From Pocillopora verrucosa (Eukaryota > Cnidaria > Anthozoa > Scleractinia > Pocilloporidae): a DNA stretch of 64,000 nucleotides. Of the stretch, positions 10,299 through 25,400 are shown in pieces. Position 1 is the first letter of the stretch. Every line of letters begins with the position of its first letter. The DNA lies in assembly GCF_036669915.1 (NCBI RefSeq), contig NC_089321.1, forward strand, positions 7,246,663-7,310,662, read 5' to 3'. The notes under the pieces were generated by a model. It was not told the DNA's origin. It searched no databases and saw only the letters and a list, made by a program, of their open reading frames with translations. The position numbers and the translations under genes were made by a program.

Positions 10299-13200
10299 TC
10301 AATTCAACTGCCCACAATCTGATATTGCTACTGGCTTTGCTGTTTTGCCAGAGTCAGAACCTATCGCTTCCATTTTCCTGACGACATCCATACCCTCCAC
10401 AACGCTTCCAAACACAACATGTTTGCCATCCAGCCACGTAGTTTTAGCGGTGCAAATAAAAAACTGTGATCCATTGGTGTTGGGGCCAGCATTGGCCATA
10501 GATAGGATCCCTAAAATTAAGTATTAATTAACAAACAAAATAAACAAAAGAAAACAAGATACTTTAAAATATATTTCAAGTCAAAGAAAATTAAATCTCA
10601 CCTTAAACATAAACAAAATCAGAGCAAACACTTACCAGCACCAGTATGCTTTAAGGAAAAGTTTTCATCAGCAAACTTTTCACCATAAATGGATTTGCCA
10701 CCAGTTCCATTGCCATTAGTAAAATCTCCACCCTAGTTAAATATAATGGTTAAAGAAAGTTACATGTGTACATAATGTGCTCAACAGTTGTTTATCCATT
10801 ACATGATGGCTGTATCCTTTTAATTCCATTTTTTCATACTGAATGCATGGCTGTCCAAGGGCATTTACAACCTAGCACCATAAATATACTATATTTAAAG
10901 AAAATTTGGGAAGCAGATCCTTAAAATTAAAGAGAAGTGCCTAAGGAGGTTGAAAAGGCTGGCTGGATTTTGATTCCTATCTCACAAGAAATTTGCAAAT
11001 CTGACCAATTTTTGGCCAAGAAATTCCCAACATGAAAAGGCTGCATTTGCTCTTTATCTATAAATCAATATATAACAACTTGTACCCTATCAGAGACATA
11101 CTATAACTCACTCAATAAGCTACAGTCTGACAGAGACAGTCAAAATCTTAATGTTGAATAAGCTCTTGACATGCATAGAAAGAAGGACATTATGTCTAGA
11201 AAACTCATCAGTATCTGATTTTTTAATTAGCATTTGACTTCTTAATGTTGAAAACCCTTGAACTTCTCTACAACAGCAACCTTAAAATAACCAGTGTAAA
11301 GAAGAGACTGTTATGGCAAGGAAGGGGTGTGTACGACAGAAACAATTTTGAACAAATTAAGGGTTACTGTGGGGGACACTTGCTGGGACAAATGAGGAGG
11401 TTTCTGTGGAAAGGTGGCCATTAGGGGAAGATCAACTTAATGAGCATAAAAAATGATTTACAGTTTAGCGTTAATAAGAATTAGGTAAGATAATATTTAT
11501 ATTTGTAACTAAAGCAGTAACAGAAACTTACCTGACACATAAACCCGGGAATGATTCGATGGAATTTACTCCCTTTGTAGCCAAATCCCTTCTCACCAGT
11601 GCACAGTGCACGGAAGTTCTCTAAAAAGGAATATCATTTAAAAAAAAACATACAATAGCTAAAACTGGGTGAGTCAAAGACAGACCTGTTCAACCCCCTG
11701 ATCATAGCTTATTGGTATCATGAACTTCACTGAACTTCCATACACTAAGCATCACCCAGTCAATAGTGCACCAATGAAAATAGGCACCCAAAGGGTACAA
11801 GGGTGTATGTTGCTCTTCGTTTTCACAATGGGTCTCAAATATCCTCTTATGAGGCTCAGCTCTCCAAGTGGACTTTCTCAAGTGCTGCTTTTAGTTAAAG
11901 GGGGCCCTTAAATACAAGGCAAACCCATACAGGGTTCATTTTGCAGAGCTAAAGGTGATGTGGCTGGAAGCAATCAAGGGTGATGTGACTCATGAAACCA
12001 ATAGGGCAGCCAAGACATGTTACCAATTACTAGTAGACTGTTACTTCAGACCAGAAAAAAGCTACCAGCACAAGGCTTATCTCTGAGTAAATTGGTCATT
12101 GAATGCTGTAATAAATGTAATGATTGTGCAACTAAAATCGAAATTACCACTTCCCTGATAAAATTGAGCTTGACTCTTATAAAAGCACCCAAATGTAAAC
12201 AACGTGAACAAACATACAATTTTAAGTGGCTGTGGACTACTGAACTCAGAAAAGGAATTATAAAGGGATGAAATATTAAGGCCACTGAATTAAAACTTTT
12301 GGTCCATTCACTGACAGCACGTGGTTTGTCTCAAATCACATTTGCTCCCTTGGCACAGAAGGTTGTGCCTCTCCTCACAAGTAAAGGGCCAGGATTCAAC
12401 TCAAGACAGTAGCAATTTTTTTTTGGTCTTTCTTTTTCCTTTTGTTCCCCTGTTTTTAAATGTATTCTTCAAAAGCATGTTTTTTCTGTTTTCATCCAGA
12501 ACATCACCTTTTTCTGAGCAGAAATCAGCATTCAAGAAGCCAATTACCAAAGCAAATTGTTTGTCTTTCCTCTTCTGCTCTTGGAAAAAAGGTGTGGTTT
12601 TAAACATTTAAGAATATAGTTCATCAATATTTTGTTTTTTTGGTGATCGAGTATTCAAATTCTGGATTGACAAGGTTTTAAAAGGCCTACAAATACTGAA
12701 ATGTTAGACAACTTGTCACCCTTGAAAGTAATTTATCCAAGCACCTTGTATGCGCAGAATTTGTTTAAACCTTGTTTCAGACCTTATGCACTCAGTCTTA
12801 ATTTTCATCAATTTTCAGCCATTAGTAAAATTATCTGGTCTCAGATCTTAGCTGTTGGTTAAGTACACATTCTTCCTCAGCAGACTGCTATCAGCTGAGC
12901 CCCAAGCAGGAACTTAAAATGAACACGCAAAATCCCTATACACTAGCGGGTAAATAGTTGACAGGAGTGGAAAGGAGTGACTAAGTGATGGTTGCAAGGA
13001 GTGAAATTTGCTTTCTGCCATTCTCCCAAATTAGTTACTGTAACAATGTCTGCATGTGTAAGGCCACTAAAAATGATAGGAATGTTCACAGTCTGACTCC
13101 ATGACAAGGAGTCTACATTGCCTTGAGCACCATTGACTCAGAAACTAAAAAAACCATTGGATTACTGGAGGCCTTGGCAAGAAAGACTAACCCTTACAAA

Positions 13201-14157
13201 TTCTTCTCACTTAAACATTGCTCAGACTCCAGCTTCAAAATCAAAGACGTCACAACAGCCAATCAGAGGGATGATAAAAGATCTTAAGGTGACAATCAGA
13301 ATTCGCACGAAAAGCGAGCAATCTGTACATGTGAGTGACCTAGCCAATTAGCTCTAGTTTTGCATCCACTTGGTTGAAAGATTAACACGAGTTTTCTCAT
13401 CCGATCATGCAGCATCGTAAAGCAAAGCTCGTTCCATTCTGCATTCGTTTAACCACTCCTTTGAAAAACTGCTCTAATTTCATCGATAATTAAGAGGAGG
13501 GACTGAAATGTGTCTAAATTAATCCTCAAATTTGCTCCGTGAATTTTCCGGGAAGGAATTCTATTTCTCGACTTGGGAAGAGACTCTTGAATTGGTTTCT
13601 CAAAATTAACAGTACCATCTGGGAAAATATGAAATCTCAACAAGACCCAACAACACGTGCCGTGAAGTTTTCACCTGACTGGTGCAAGTTTTTTTGAGCG
13701 AAACGACAAAATTCTGTTTCACTCAGGATGAGATGACTAATTTTGACGTTTATAGTTAAGTTTGTTCAATTAGGAGCTCTTCCAGGAAATTCAACGGCAG
13801 CAACACGTGAAATTTGACTGATCGGAGTTGTTTCGTGCAAACGATTAAACTTATTATCTATTACCTTACAGTCAACTAGGAAACAAAAATTAAATTTTGC
13901 ACAAACCTGCAGTCTTGGGAACTGCATCGCTTCTGAGCTGTTAACAGAACGGTAAGAAAACGATTAATTGAAAAAAATAGGATGAAGAGAAGTACAGAGA
14001 GACCTTTTCGTTTTAAGATACCGAAGCTTTTGTCTGTCAACGCTTTCTTGTACTGTCGAATATTGCAGAAGATTGTTCAGTCGTTTACCTCCATCACAAC
14101 TCGTCCGGCTGGACTTCCGCCGATGGTGATATTGAAAAAAACCCTTGGCTTTGACAT
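10299..14157 (-). CDS. PPIA: Cyclophilin A, cytosolic peptidyl-prolyl cis-trans isomerase
   Basis: Five exons on the minus strand, 14157-14089, 13937-13907, 11620-11532, 10732-10636 and 10510-10299, join with GT/AG borders to exactly 165 residues, the standard cyclophilin A length. The order is [38 protein letters not shown] with the catalytic Arg of the FHRIIPxFMxQ motif, [25 protein letters not shown] and [10 protein letters not shown]. Active-site Arg, Phe, Gln, Trp and His are all present. The residue before the conserved WLDG is Thr (TTWLDG), a small variation. There is no signal peptide or extra domain, so the product is cytosolic and nuclear, catalysing proline isomerisation in folding and being the classical cyclosporin target. 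Intron 2 (11621-13906) is the largest. The gene is divergent from the RPL23 gene, about 2.1 kb away. Confidence 0.97.
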
Positions 14158-16230
14158 TGCTGAGCTTACAAGACGACGAGACGAAGATAATAAATTCGCC
14201 AGAATAGGTCGAGTAAATCTTCAGAAAACGGAAGACGAAGTAGGGCGTAAGATAAGAGCGGGATTTTTCTATCACGTGGTGTTACATAGCGACCTCCCCT
14301 ATCGCCAACACTATTAGAATGCTGAAATTTTACTGGGACAGAATACAATGGTTGTCAGTTTTGTGAAAATGACAGGTAAGGTTATTTTTGTAGACAATAA
14401 GAAATAAGACTATGCAATACTAAGCTCTCGTTCTCTTTTGTTTGTTCTTTTTTTAATCCGTATCTGTTTCCCACCGAAGTTGTGCTGCAAAGCGAAAAAA
14501 AAAGAGAGATCTAACGAAAGTTTCAAATTTCTGTGGGGTTTTCCATCTCTTGACCCTGCTTTCATTTTCAAATCTCGTTACGTTCAGGTAATGAGCTCCT
14601 ATTACTTATATTCATTCAAGTAATAGTCACCAGAGGAGCCACGCAAAATGTTAAATATGCTCGATATTATTGCTACACACAATATTCATAGTTTATTAGT
14701 TATTCAAGAATCCGACCAAAGATGCACTTTGGCCTGCAGATGTTTTTTTTCAAAGAAATGAACAACAAAGCTGCGAGAGGCTTGGGACAGAAGATAGTTT
14801 TGAAAACTCGCAGCATCTTTGCTCATCCAACGCACACAAAACCGTGACGCGCACGCAAAACTGCTAGCTACGCACGCTAGATAGAGTAAGTTCCCTTTAA
14901 CCTATTTCTCCCCTTACTCTTCTCAAATCATGGTCAGATTGTTTGGTAAAACAACCACAGCGTGCGTTCTGAAGTTCCGAGCGTCCAGCCCTTTGAAAAA
15001 ACAATGCTGTGTATCTTCAATTCTCCTCGTGCCGGTGATGACAGTCCTAGTTAGCGCGCGCCGTTACCAAAATAGAAAATATTCCTTCTACCCTTTTTTG
15101 TTTGTTTATTTATTTGTTTGTTTTTCACAAATAAGTAATGACAAATGATAAAGTAACTTCGCTGAAGACGACATGTGTGGGTTGTATTTTGTAATAAGGC
15201 ATAGCACGGGACTTCATGTAACGAAATGAGTTCTGTGAAGGTTTATCTCCCGTCTGCAATTTCCTTCATAGAGCAGGGGGCCCTACAGACTTTCATCTTT
15301 AAAATTCATCAACAGTGAGAAGGTTACAAGTGTTAGTTGCCTACTAAAATTTAACATCACTGTGACCTTTTGAAACGCATGCGCATGAGGATGGTCCTAA
15401 ATTTACCCGAATTGTAATAATTGCCATAAAATTTCAAATAGTGCAGTAACAACCACCATAGGTAGTTACGATTCGAATTCTCCCAGAATCTCAGTTCGTT
15501 ACCTCAATGCTGCACAAAATCAACAATCTCACTACCACATGTCTGTGAAATCCGAGATACAACGAAAATATTAATGGACTTGGTGGCTCCTCGTATCCGG
15601 AAGCGTAGGGTGCTATTACAGATATCTCCATCGCATCGCCCTCGTGGCTGATCTGGTGATATCCGTAACAGCTCTGGTTCGGTACCCTTTCTAGGAGTCC
15701 AATGCCAACCCAAAATTCCATATTCAGTCACTCCCGATGCTTCGCGCTCGGTGGAGAGACACCTTCACACACCTAACAGGAGTGTTTCGGTATAAACGTA
15801 TCCTCGTTGCGCTCGCCTAAATTTGTAGGATACTGACTTAGTCAGTGATATCGCTTCCAGTGGCACTACAAGTGGTAGTATGCCATTGTTTTGATTTTTA
15901 CTGTAGTAATATTAAGACCGAGAAGTATAATTAGCTTTCGCAAGCCGATCGCTAGTACTCGTAATACACTTCTGGATCTTCCCCGACCTACTTTGCCTTC
16001 TATCTTTCAAACTGGTCAGAAAATTTTCTACGTGAAACAGTATGCTTTTGTCTCTATTACCATTTTTTTTATTTTTTTCGTCAAAATAGATACGAGTAAT
16101 GGCGAGAACAGAACGATTAATCGACTGGCAAAACAACCTTACTTGACCCCACACGGGTACAAATATCCAGAGGTACTGGGTCCTATCAGACGCATGCGTG
16201 ATCTTGACTAATCCTCTTTCTCTATCCAAC
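14158..16230. other. Intergenic region upstream of cyclophilin A and RPL23
   Basis: No gene is convincingly present. Overlapping minus-strand frames at 15491-15731 are open in two phases but show no domain. The region should contain both divergent promoters and part of the RPL23 5' UTR. Confidence 0.5.
16206..16230 (+). promoter_or_regulatory. Pyrimidine-rich leader (TOP-like) of RPL23
   Basis: Immediately before the ATG the leader reads TCCTCTTTCTCTATCC, an oligopyrimidine tract typical of ribosomal protein mRNAs, where a terminal tract confers growth-dependent translation. The exact transcription start is not visible, so its terminal position is inferred. Confidence 0.5.
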
Positions 16231-19070
<2,840 letters not shown>

Positions 19071-21731
19071 AATGTACAGAACATGTGTCAAAATTAAACT
19101 CCTCTGACTACACACAGCTGTCATCTGATGTATTGAACCTTCTGATTTTCACATATTTTTGCCTGTGTCAGTCTCTCAGTCAGGGGAGATTGAAAAAATA
19201 AGAGGCTGGCAACAATTGTCAGTTTTAGTTGTCAGAGGAACAGCTGACCCCTGCCAATTTTTGCATATGTGCAATATTGGTCATTCATTTGGTGTGGTAC
19301 ATAAGTTCACTTACCCTTTATTCCCCCTGAAATCAAAACTATGTTGTCTAAAGTAGACTCTCTAAAGTGTTGGTGAAGCCACGTTTAAAATTATTTATTG
19401 ATAGATTTACAAATCAACAAAGTTATTATCTTGACAGATATATTACTGGAGTGTATTGTTTCACACTACGCTTGCTGGTTTTTCTTCAGATGTTTGTAAC
19501 ATGCTTTCTTCCAAAGTAACCATGGAACTTGTTGACTCTCTTTGTGAGACTGTTGAAACACCAACATTTTGTTAAAATCTGGTGAAAATGGGGATTGTCT
19601 GGTGGCCTTAAGATGCACCAATTTTTCTCGTGTGCCTACTATCCTTTCCTTCTTCAAGTCTTTCATTGTTTACTGTAGTCTATCAGCCCCTCTGGCTGAA
19701 AATTACTCAGTTTCCCAAGTATAATGTTAGAAGGCTGGTTTCTCTCGAGAAAGAGCAAAAATTATCCTTGCGGTATGGGATAGAAACTTTTAGCAAGAAG
19801 AGATTGGGTCGAGATCTTTATGAGACTAAATATGTTTTGGGGTGATACACATGAGAGGAATAATTGGAACCAGACCGTTCTCGTCGTACTGGATCAAGCG
19901 TACGCTTTCCTTTTCCCGAGAATTGCATTGCCATGGTTTGTGTGAAATACGCTGATGTTCTAAGGCTCTGTTCCTGTTTCTAAAGCCAGGTAGTCAGACA
20001 CGTTCTTGGCCTGCACTTCGTTTGCGATCACATATACTTGGTTCCAGGCCTCGCCTACCCCAGTTGGCCGCCCTCTGTTCTCTCCAAGAACGCCACAATG
20101 TTTGTAGAGCTTTTAAGTTCTCTAAATGAGAAACGAAAGGAAAATAGTTTGCAGAATAGCCTCGAACTCAGTTTAAGGCTTCAATCACCATACTTCTGTT
20201 TGATCTTTGCAGTTTTCCTTTTTTCGTCAACTTTTTTTGTCTTAGCTCACGCAATGGATAGAACTCCCATTTTATTAAAAATTGTGACGAAATTATTGGA
20301 AATTTTACTGACTTGCGCATCAATTATTCCCTATACATTTTTTCGGCGCCTATCTGCCACTTATGAATAGAAACAATTCATGATACATCAAGGAAAATTC
20401 TTTCAATTTAAGTTTCTATTGGTTTCGTATTTAATAAACAGCTTGATCGAGAGATATGTTGATACATCTTTTTCGTAGTTTCCTCAGTTAACAGAAATCT
20501 CACGAGTGGTTTTCCCATAAGTTTTGATTAAAGAAGGCAAATGAAGGTTCCACTCTTTGTCAACTGAGAGGCAGTTACCGATGCATCAGAATCCATCAAT
20601 AATGGATGCACTCGTTTGTCTCGTTTTTTTAAACTTATTCTCGTTTCGATTCTGTGTCGTTCCTTTAGTTATGTAGTCTTCACTGTCCAACGAGAGGCGT
20701 CGTCTAATAACCTTTTCCTACCAAAGCTAAAACATGTTTAAAAGCTGTTTTTCAAACTCGCTTTAATTCGGTTTCTTCATTGAAGTTGCTTTAACTGATG
20801 TTTGTCAACATGGATGCAGTCCACTGCTTCAATGGTTTATCCCTCCTAGAAAAACGTCACAAATTCAGTTTTCTCATATCATGATCTCTTAAATTTGGTT
20901 GACCTCCTGGTTGGCTCTGCGACATTAATTCTCAATGCAAAGAAATATGAATAAAGTTTTCAATATTAACTTATGTTCATTAGACTTCAGGATAAGAGGT
21001 GATTTACTATCCTGTAGATTTTTCCTTCAAAATTTTCGTTTCCCGTCGAAAGGAATAACCGTGATAACGAATAAGCGGTAACAGACGCAAAACCGGTCTT
21101 CATTGCTTTCTTCGTTGTATTTATTTTTAAATTTTGATTTCAAGTATATTTTATTTCTTATCACTTCTTGATCGGACAACTCTCTGTTAACAAGTTGAGT
21201 TAGTATAAGATAAACTTTAAAAAACCATGTAAATAAATGTATCCGATTACAGTACTATCATTCACGAGTTTCGCCGAGAACTGACTTTCGAACCACCCGA
21301 ACCACCCCTGGATCTGCCCCGGTGGATGTAATATTTTTAACTATTGAGAAATCTGTTCTTCGAGAATTTGAAACAGTAGATACTTATTATGATGTAGCAT
21401 TCATGAACACCGAAGGCTCAAACTGTAAAAAAGAAGATAAAATTTCAACTTTATTTGGAATATGGAGTACATGATGTTGAACCAGACGTTAGAGGTGAGA
21501 AGGAAAGAGAAACAGAGTAACTCGGGCTAAAAAAAAGAAGTTAAGTTATATGCAAACTATTTCTCCCCTAGCAGCACTTTTATTTGCGCTCTCCTTCTAA
21601 CGGCTCTCATTTTTTCAAAGGCATGTGACGAGAGAATTACAACTATGGTTCACAAATCGCCGTAGCATTTTACAATCAAGTCGACTGTCAGATGTCAAAT
21701 TAACTCCAAAATCGTCAACGGATGGTATAGT
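19071..21731. other. Intergenic region between RPL23 and the GPCR array
   Basis: No gene is recognised. Parts of 19,970-20,100 and 20,820-21,200 resemble, at low identity, the sequence 3' of the family B receptors (45,510-46,000 and 58,650-59,150). Shared words include GTCAGACA.GTTCT..GCCTGCACTT and TGGTTGACCTCCT. This suggests an old, decayed array unit reached into this region. Confidence 0.45.
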
Positions 21732-22931
21732 CTATAGAGTTGGTGCACGCCTTTCCATAGCGCGAGTGTTCTCTGGCCGGATTTGCACACCTTGAAAGGG
21801 GCGCCTTCTTTTAATGAAATCCTTAACTGCCTTCTTAAATTCAGAACTCCGAAAGCTGTACAAAACAGGGTTAATGGCTGAGTTAAGATAACCCAACATA
21901 AGAAAGAAGGTATGCAATTCAGGATGCTTTGCGATATCGATAGCACATTTCCGACACAGATTGCTCGTGATGCTCAGAAATGAGTGAGGCAACCAACAGA
22001 CCACGAACGAGAAAACGATCAGAAACGTTGTCCTGGCTGCACGAATGTTCCGTTGTTGTAATTTCCTGATGAGGATGGCTTCATGTCGCGATCGCATACA
22101 TTCGACAGGTTGTTGTTCTGAGGTAGGTGAATTGGAGCTCTCTTGGACTGAATTAAGCCTTGCTGCGTTTTCAATACCTCCTGGTTCCGCTACTGAAACT
22201 TTCCCTCTCTTTGCTCTGAATCCAGTCATGTGTTTAGTTTTTCCAGTTCTGCGGCCAGTTTTTGGAGCATGCGTCCGCTTGACTGCAACGCAAAACATTT
22301 TGCAGTTCAGAAAGGAAGCGATTAAAACTGGTATCACAAAATTTATCAACGAACTTAACACCGAATAAGTTGAAGAGATGTTGAAAAGACAGTATTCACG
22401 ATAAACACTTCTTGGACGCGGTTTCCAGCCAAAGACTGGGGCGAGTGAAAAGAGCACGGAGTATGCCCATAAACAGCAAACGACTATAGAGGCGCGCCTG
22501 CGAGTCATCAGTGGCGATGCCTTGTAGATGTCCAGAGGTTCTTGTAGGAGTCGGTATCGATAAACTGTCAAAGCCAACAAGCTTAGAATGGACGTGGGTA
22601 CAGCAATTAAGTACGTTGTCGTCCATACATTGCACATGATCTCACCATGTCTCCAGCGCTTGAATGAAATGATTAGCTCTAAGTCAAATGGCATCACCAG
22701 ACAAGTTGTTATCAGATCAGAAACTGCCAAGGAGAGTGTGAAGAACGTGTTGATGGATTGCCGCAGGGATCTGGTGATTAGTGTGACCACACAAACTGTG
22801 ATATTTCCCATTAGCGAGGCGATGATAATGATGACGTAAAATATGGAACATGTGACCATAATTGGTGAGACATCAAGATTTTCAATGGCTGGGGAAGCAG
22901 TCGAGTTTATCGCATTTTCTGACTCATTCAT
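21732..22931 (-). CDS. Family A orphan rhodopsin-class GPCR, intact intronless gene 1
   Basis: The ATG at 22931 (MNESENAINSTASP) is preferred to upstream in-frame codons because the paralogue at 33405 starts at the matching place; this gives 399 residues. It has seven hydrophobic segments: GN in TM1, LAVSD in TM2 (Asp2.50), the ECL1 Trp (RWRHGEIMC) and TM3 Cys, CWLP in TM6 and NPVLYSF in TM7, followed by a basic helix-8-like FKKAVKDFIKRRR. Two N-glycosylation sequons (NST and an ECL2 NIS) are visible. The D/ERY position reads YRY, and the site of the amine-binding Asp3.32 is Tyr, so a canonical monoamine ligand is unlikely although the overall look is amine/adenosine-receptor-like. A TAG ends the protein about 30 codons earlier than in the paralogue. 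It is predicted at the plasma membrane; the ligand is unknown. Confidence 0.88.
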   Translation of the reverse strand: MNESENAINSTASPAIENLDVSPIMVTCSIFYVIIIIASLMGNITVCVVTLITRSLRQSINTFFTLSLAVSDLITTCLVMPFDLELIISFKRWRHGEIMCNVWTTTYLIAVPTSILSLLALTVYRYRLLQEPLDIYKASPLMTRRRASIVVCCLWAYSVLFSLAPVFGWKPRPRSVYREYCLFNISSTYSVLSSLINFVIPVLIASFLNCKMFCVAVKRTHAPKTGRRTGKTKHMTGFRAKRGKVSVAEPGGIENAARLNSVQESSNSPTSEQQPVECMRSRHEAILIRKLQQRNIRAARTTFLIVFSFVVCWLPHSFLSITSNLCRKCAIDIAKHPELHTFFLMLGYLNSAINPVLYSFRSSEFKKAVKDFIKRRRPFQGVQIRPENTRAMERRAPTL

Positions 22932-24345
22932 GGCGAATAAGAACCCTTTTTTCCTCGCTAGGCCTGAAAAAATGGAAAACGTAAGAGACATTGCTGGCTG
23001 TGACAATTACAAATATACTGAATGGCTGAAACCAAAGTCAAAGGTTGCATGAATAAAACGAGATTTTCGCTGACAGTTTTAATCTTTTTAACAAGTTCGG
23101 TAAGTGACCAGGCCATCATTTAAAAATAAATTTAAAATGTATTCGTGAACTTATACTGTCAACTGGTAATCAAGAATGATCTCAGATAAAAGCTTAAAAT
23201 AGACTATTGAGGTGATGCAAATTGTAAATGGAAGGCGAGGCGGTCGAGTTAATCACATTTTCTGACTCATTCATGGCAAACACTGCAGAACCTTTTTTCT
23301 TTGCTAAGCGTGCAAAAATGAAAATAGAAGGGTGTATAACTATATGTATCTCACTAGCATCCGATTGGCTTAAACCAAAATTCGATGGCTCGAAAAATTA
23401 ATCAATGTTGCTTGAAACAGATTGCGCAAGCACTGATGGTGTCTTAATCATATTTGGTAAGTGACCAAACCGTCCTTTGCAAATCAGTTTGAAATGCATT
23501 TGCAAACTGATAATGTCTTCGAGTAATTAAGAAAGAGCTCAGATGATTATTATTACTGACTGTCACTGGGATGAAACAACTGATTCGATGGGCCATAGTT
23601 TTTTTTTTATTATTTTAATTGACTCTGCTCAATAAGTGTAGTGCTTTTGACTGCGCTGACTTGTTTGCAGAATAATATTGAAAAAGGAAAATACCTGTGA
23701 AATGTGAAAACGACCCTGCCCGTAGAGTAACTGCTCTATCTCGTGTTAATTTGTGTTTCAGATTGCAGCAATTGTTGCACTCCAAATGAAGGTGATTTGT
23801 AATTTCCGCCCTTTAAACATTACAGCAAAACACTCTCAGATTATTTTCCATTTGAAAGAGGATTTACATATCAAATACCAAGAAGCCTAAAAGCTTATTT
23901 TTCATTTCTTTAGTTTTTCTCACAAGAACTCTTCGGAATTTATTCATTACTTTCCTTTATATCAACATTCTCTGAGAACTAAAAGAAAAGGTTATTTGAA
24001 TGAAGATGTTTTTTGGTAATAATCATACAGTGCTAAATTATATTGTTCTCATTTTCAATTCATGGTCATTTTATCAAATATATTTCAGAGTATAAGGAAT
24101 GGCGAATATTCTGTTCAAAAAATAACTGTCTGGCAGATCCGTGTTTGACCAGTTCCTTTCGTCAATCTCGGTTATTTTGTATATAACTGTTTTGAGGTCT
24201 AGAATGTTTTAGTGACTTAGTCTTGAGATCAGCTGTACTCTTCAAGAAGCCAGACATACATGCGACCGACACGCTGAGCGGAAACAAACTGTTCGTTTTT
24301 GCTGAATGAGCAAGCAAGAAAACAGCAGGCCTTGATACCTTCGCT

Positions 24346-24418
24346 CTGACGAAGAGCTAACGCTCGAGACATCAGTGTCAGAATCTCTATAGAGGTCAAT
24401 TCACATTATCAACTCATA
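24346..24418 (+). mobile_element. Decayed Penelope-tail hairpin, copy 1
   Basis: CTGACGAAGAGCTAACGCTCGAGAC followed by CTCTATAGAGGTCAATT and ATCAACTCATAAAACC corresponds to the better preserved tails at 40186 and 48088. The GAAAC box is mutated to GAGAC, so any ribozyme-like core is lost. Confidence 0.5.
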
Positions 24419-25258
24419 AAACCAAGTAGTCTGTGGCTCGTTTGCTGGAATAAAACTATTCTAGAAATCTCGAAAAGGCTAACTCTACTCTTCGCTCTCC
24501 GTCTTTACAAGTCAACTATCCTGAAAGCTGAAACGGTCACTGGATGATTAGGTCGCTTATGTTTTAAAGCTAAACTTGAAAAAGAAGAAATTTATATTTT
24601 ATCGGTGAAAGTCAACTTCGAATTTGAAAGGTTATTATTGTCATCAGAACGCTGGCTTGCACTTTTGTAACATAATCACCATTTGTTGTTCCCTCTATTG
24701 CTAATTATAGTAACTCAAGTGTGTAACCCTCGAATTTCTAGAAATGCATTGGAAGACAAAGTTTTTGGATCATACCTGTCTTTGAGGAAGTTCTTAGGAT
24801 CTCAAGAGAGAGTCTTGATCCAGGCTGTTTGACTTTCTCATGGCAAGTTTCAGATGACTCTAAATTTGATAGAGATGTTTACACGCCATCGCCCAGAGTA
24901 AATTTTCCATAACAATCGATTGATCGCGTTATTCAAAATTCGGGCTGCCACTTATTGCAACTGATGTCCATTTTTTGACAGCAAACATTGATAATGACGT
25001 TAAAAATATAAAAGAAACCGGTTGCATAAATGAAAATTTAGTTTTACTAACCTCAACTTAAGTTAAAGTTATTCTGCCAAAGCATGCAAGTACTGCCTTA
25101 CATTCATGTCCACCGAAAGATGTACTTCGAAACTATTGGTTTGGTAACGTAAATCAGACAGGAAAAGGAATCACACAGTAATGGCCTAATTACTGACTAA
25201 AATAAGAGCTGAAATAAAGAACCGATTTCTAATTTACGCATTTGGTGGTAATATTTCT

Positions 25259-25400
25259 TTGTCACCGGGAGAATTTGTTTTTCACTGGACAAAATTACGC
25301 AGCTGCTGAAGTCGGTATAACAAAGTCAGACAAAGCCTCCGCTATGTCTGATGGGGGAGGACAGATGACTGACTTGCACGCGATCACATCGGGAAAATGA
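25259..25400. promoter_or_regulatory. Conserved GPCR-upstream block, copy 1
   Basis: Contains TACGCAGCTGCTGAAGTCGG and AAAGCCTCCGCTATGTCTGA followed by GGGGGAGGA and GCGATCACATCGGG. The same ordered words occur at 35275-35400, 48724-48840, 61375-61510 (diverged) and 61786-61905. Each copy lies 0.7-2.4 kb upstream of a receptor start codon. No open frame is conserved across copies, so a regulatory or non-coding-exon role is inferred. Confidence 0.45.

Noticed and set aside
13964-14317. Frames on both strands over cyclophilin exon 1
   Set aside because: Shadow frames; the true reading is the spliced 23-codon exon 14157-14089.
15491-15731. Two overlapping minus-strand frames between cyclophilin and RPL23
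   Set aside because: No recognisable domain, no splice context that makes a gene, and both frames are short.
19466-20370. Frames at 19466-19666 (-) and 20038-20370 (+)
   Set aside because: No domain recognised. The region resembles decayed array flank, and I cannot support a gene.
22045-22839. Plus-strand frames over the family A receptor, and similar ones at 33,062, 42,256-42,640, 46,615 and 59,792
   Set aside because: Antisense shadows of receptor coding sequence; repeated between paralogues only because the receptors are.
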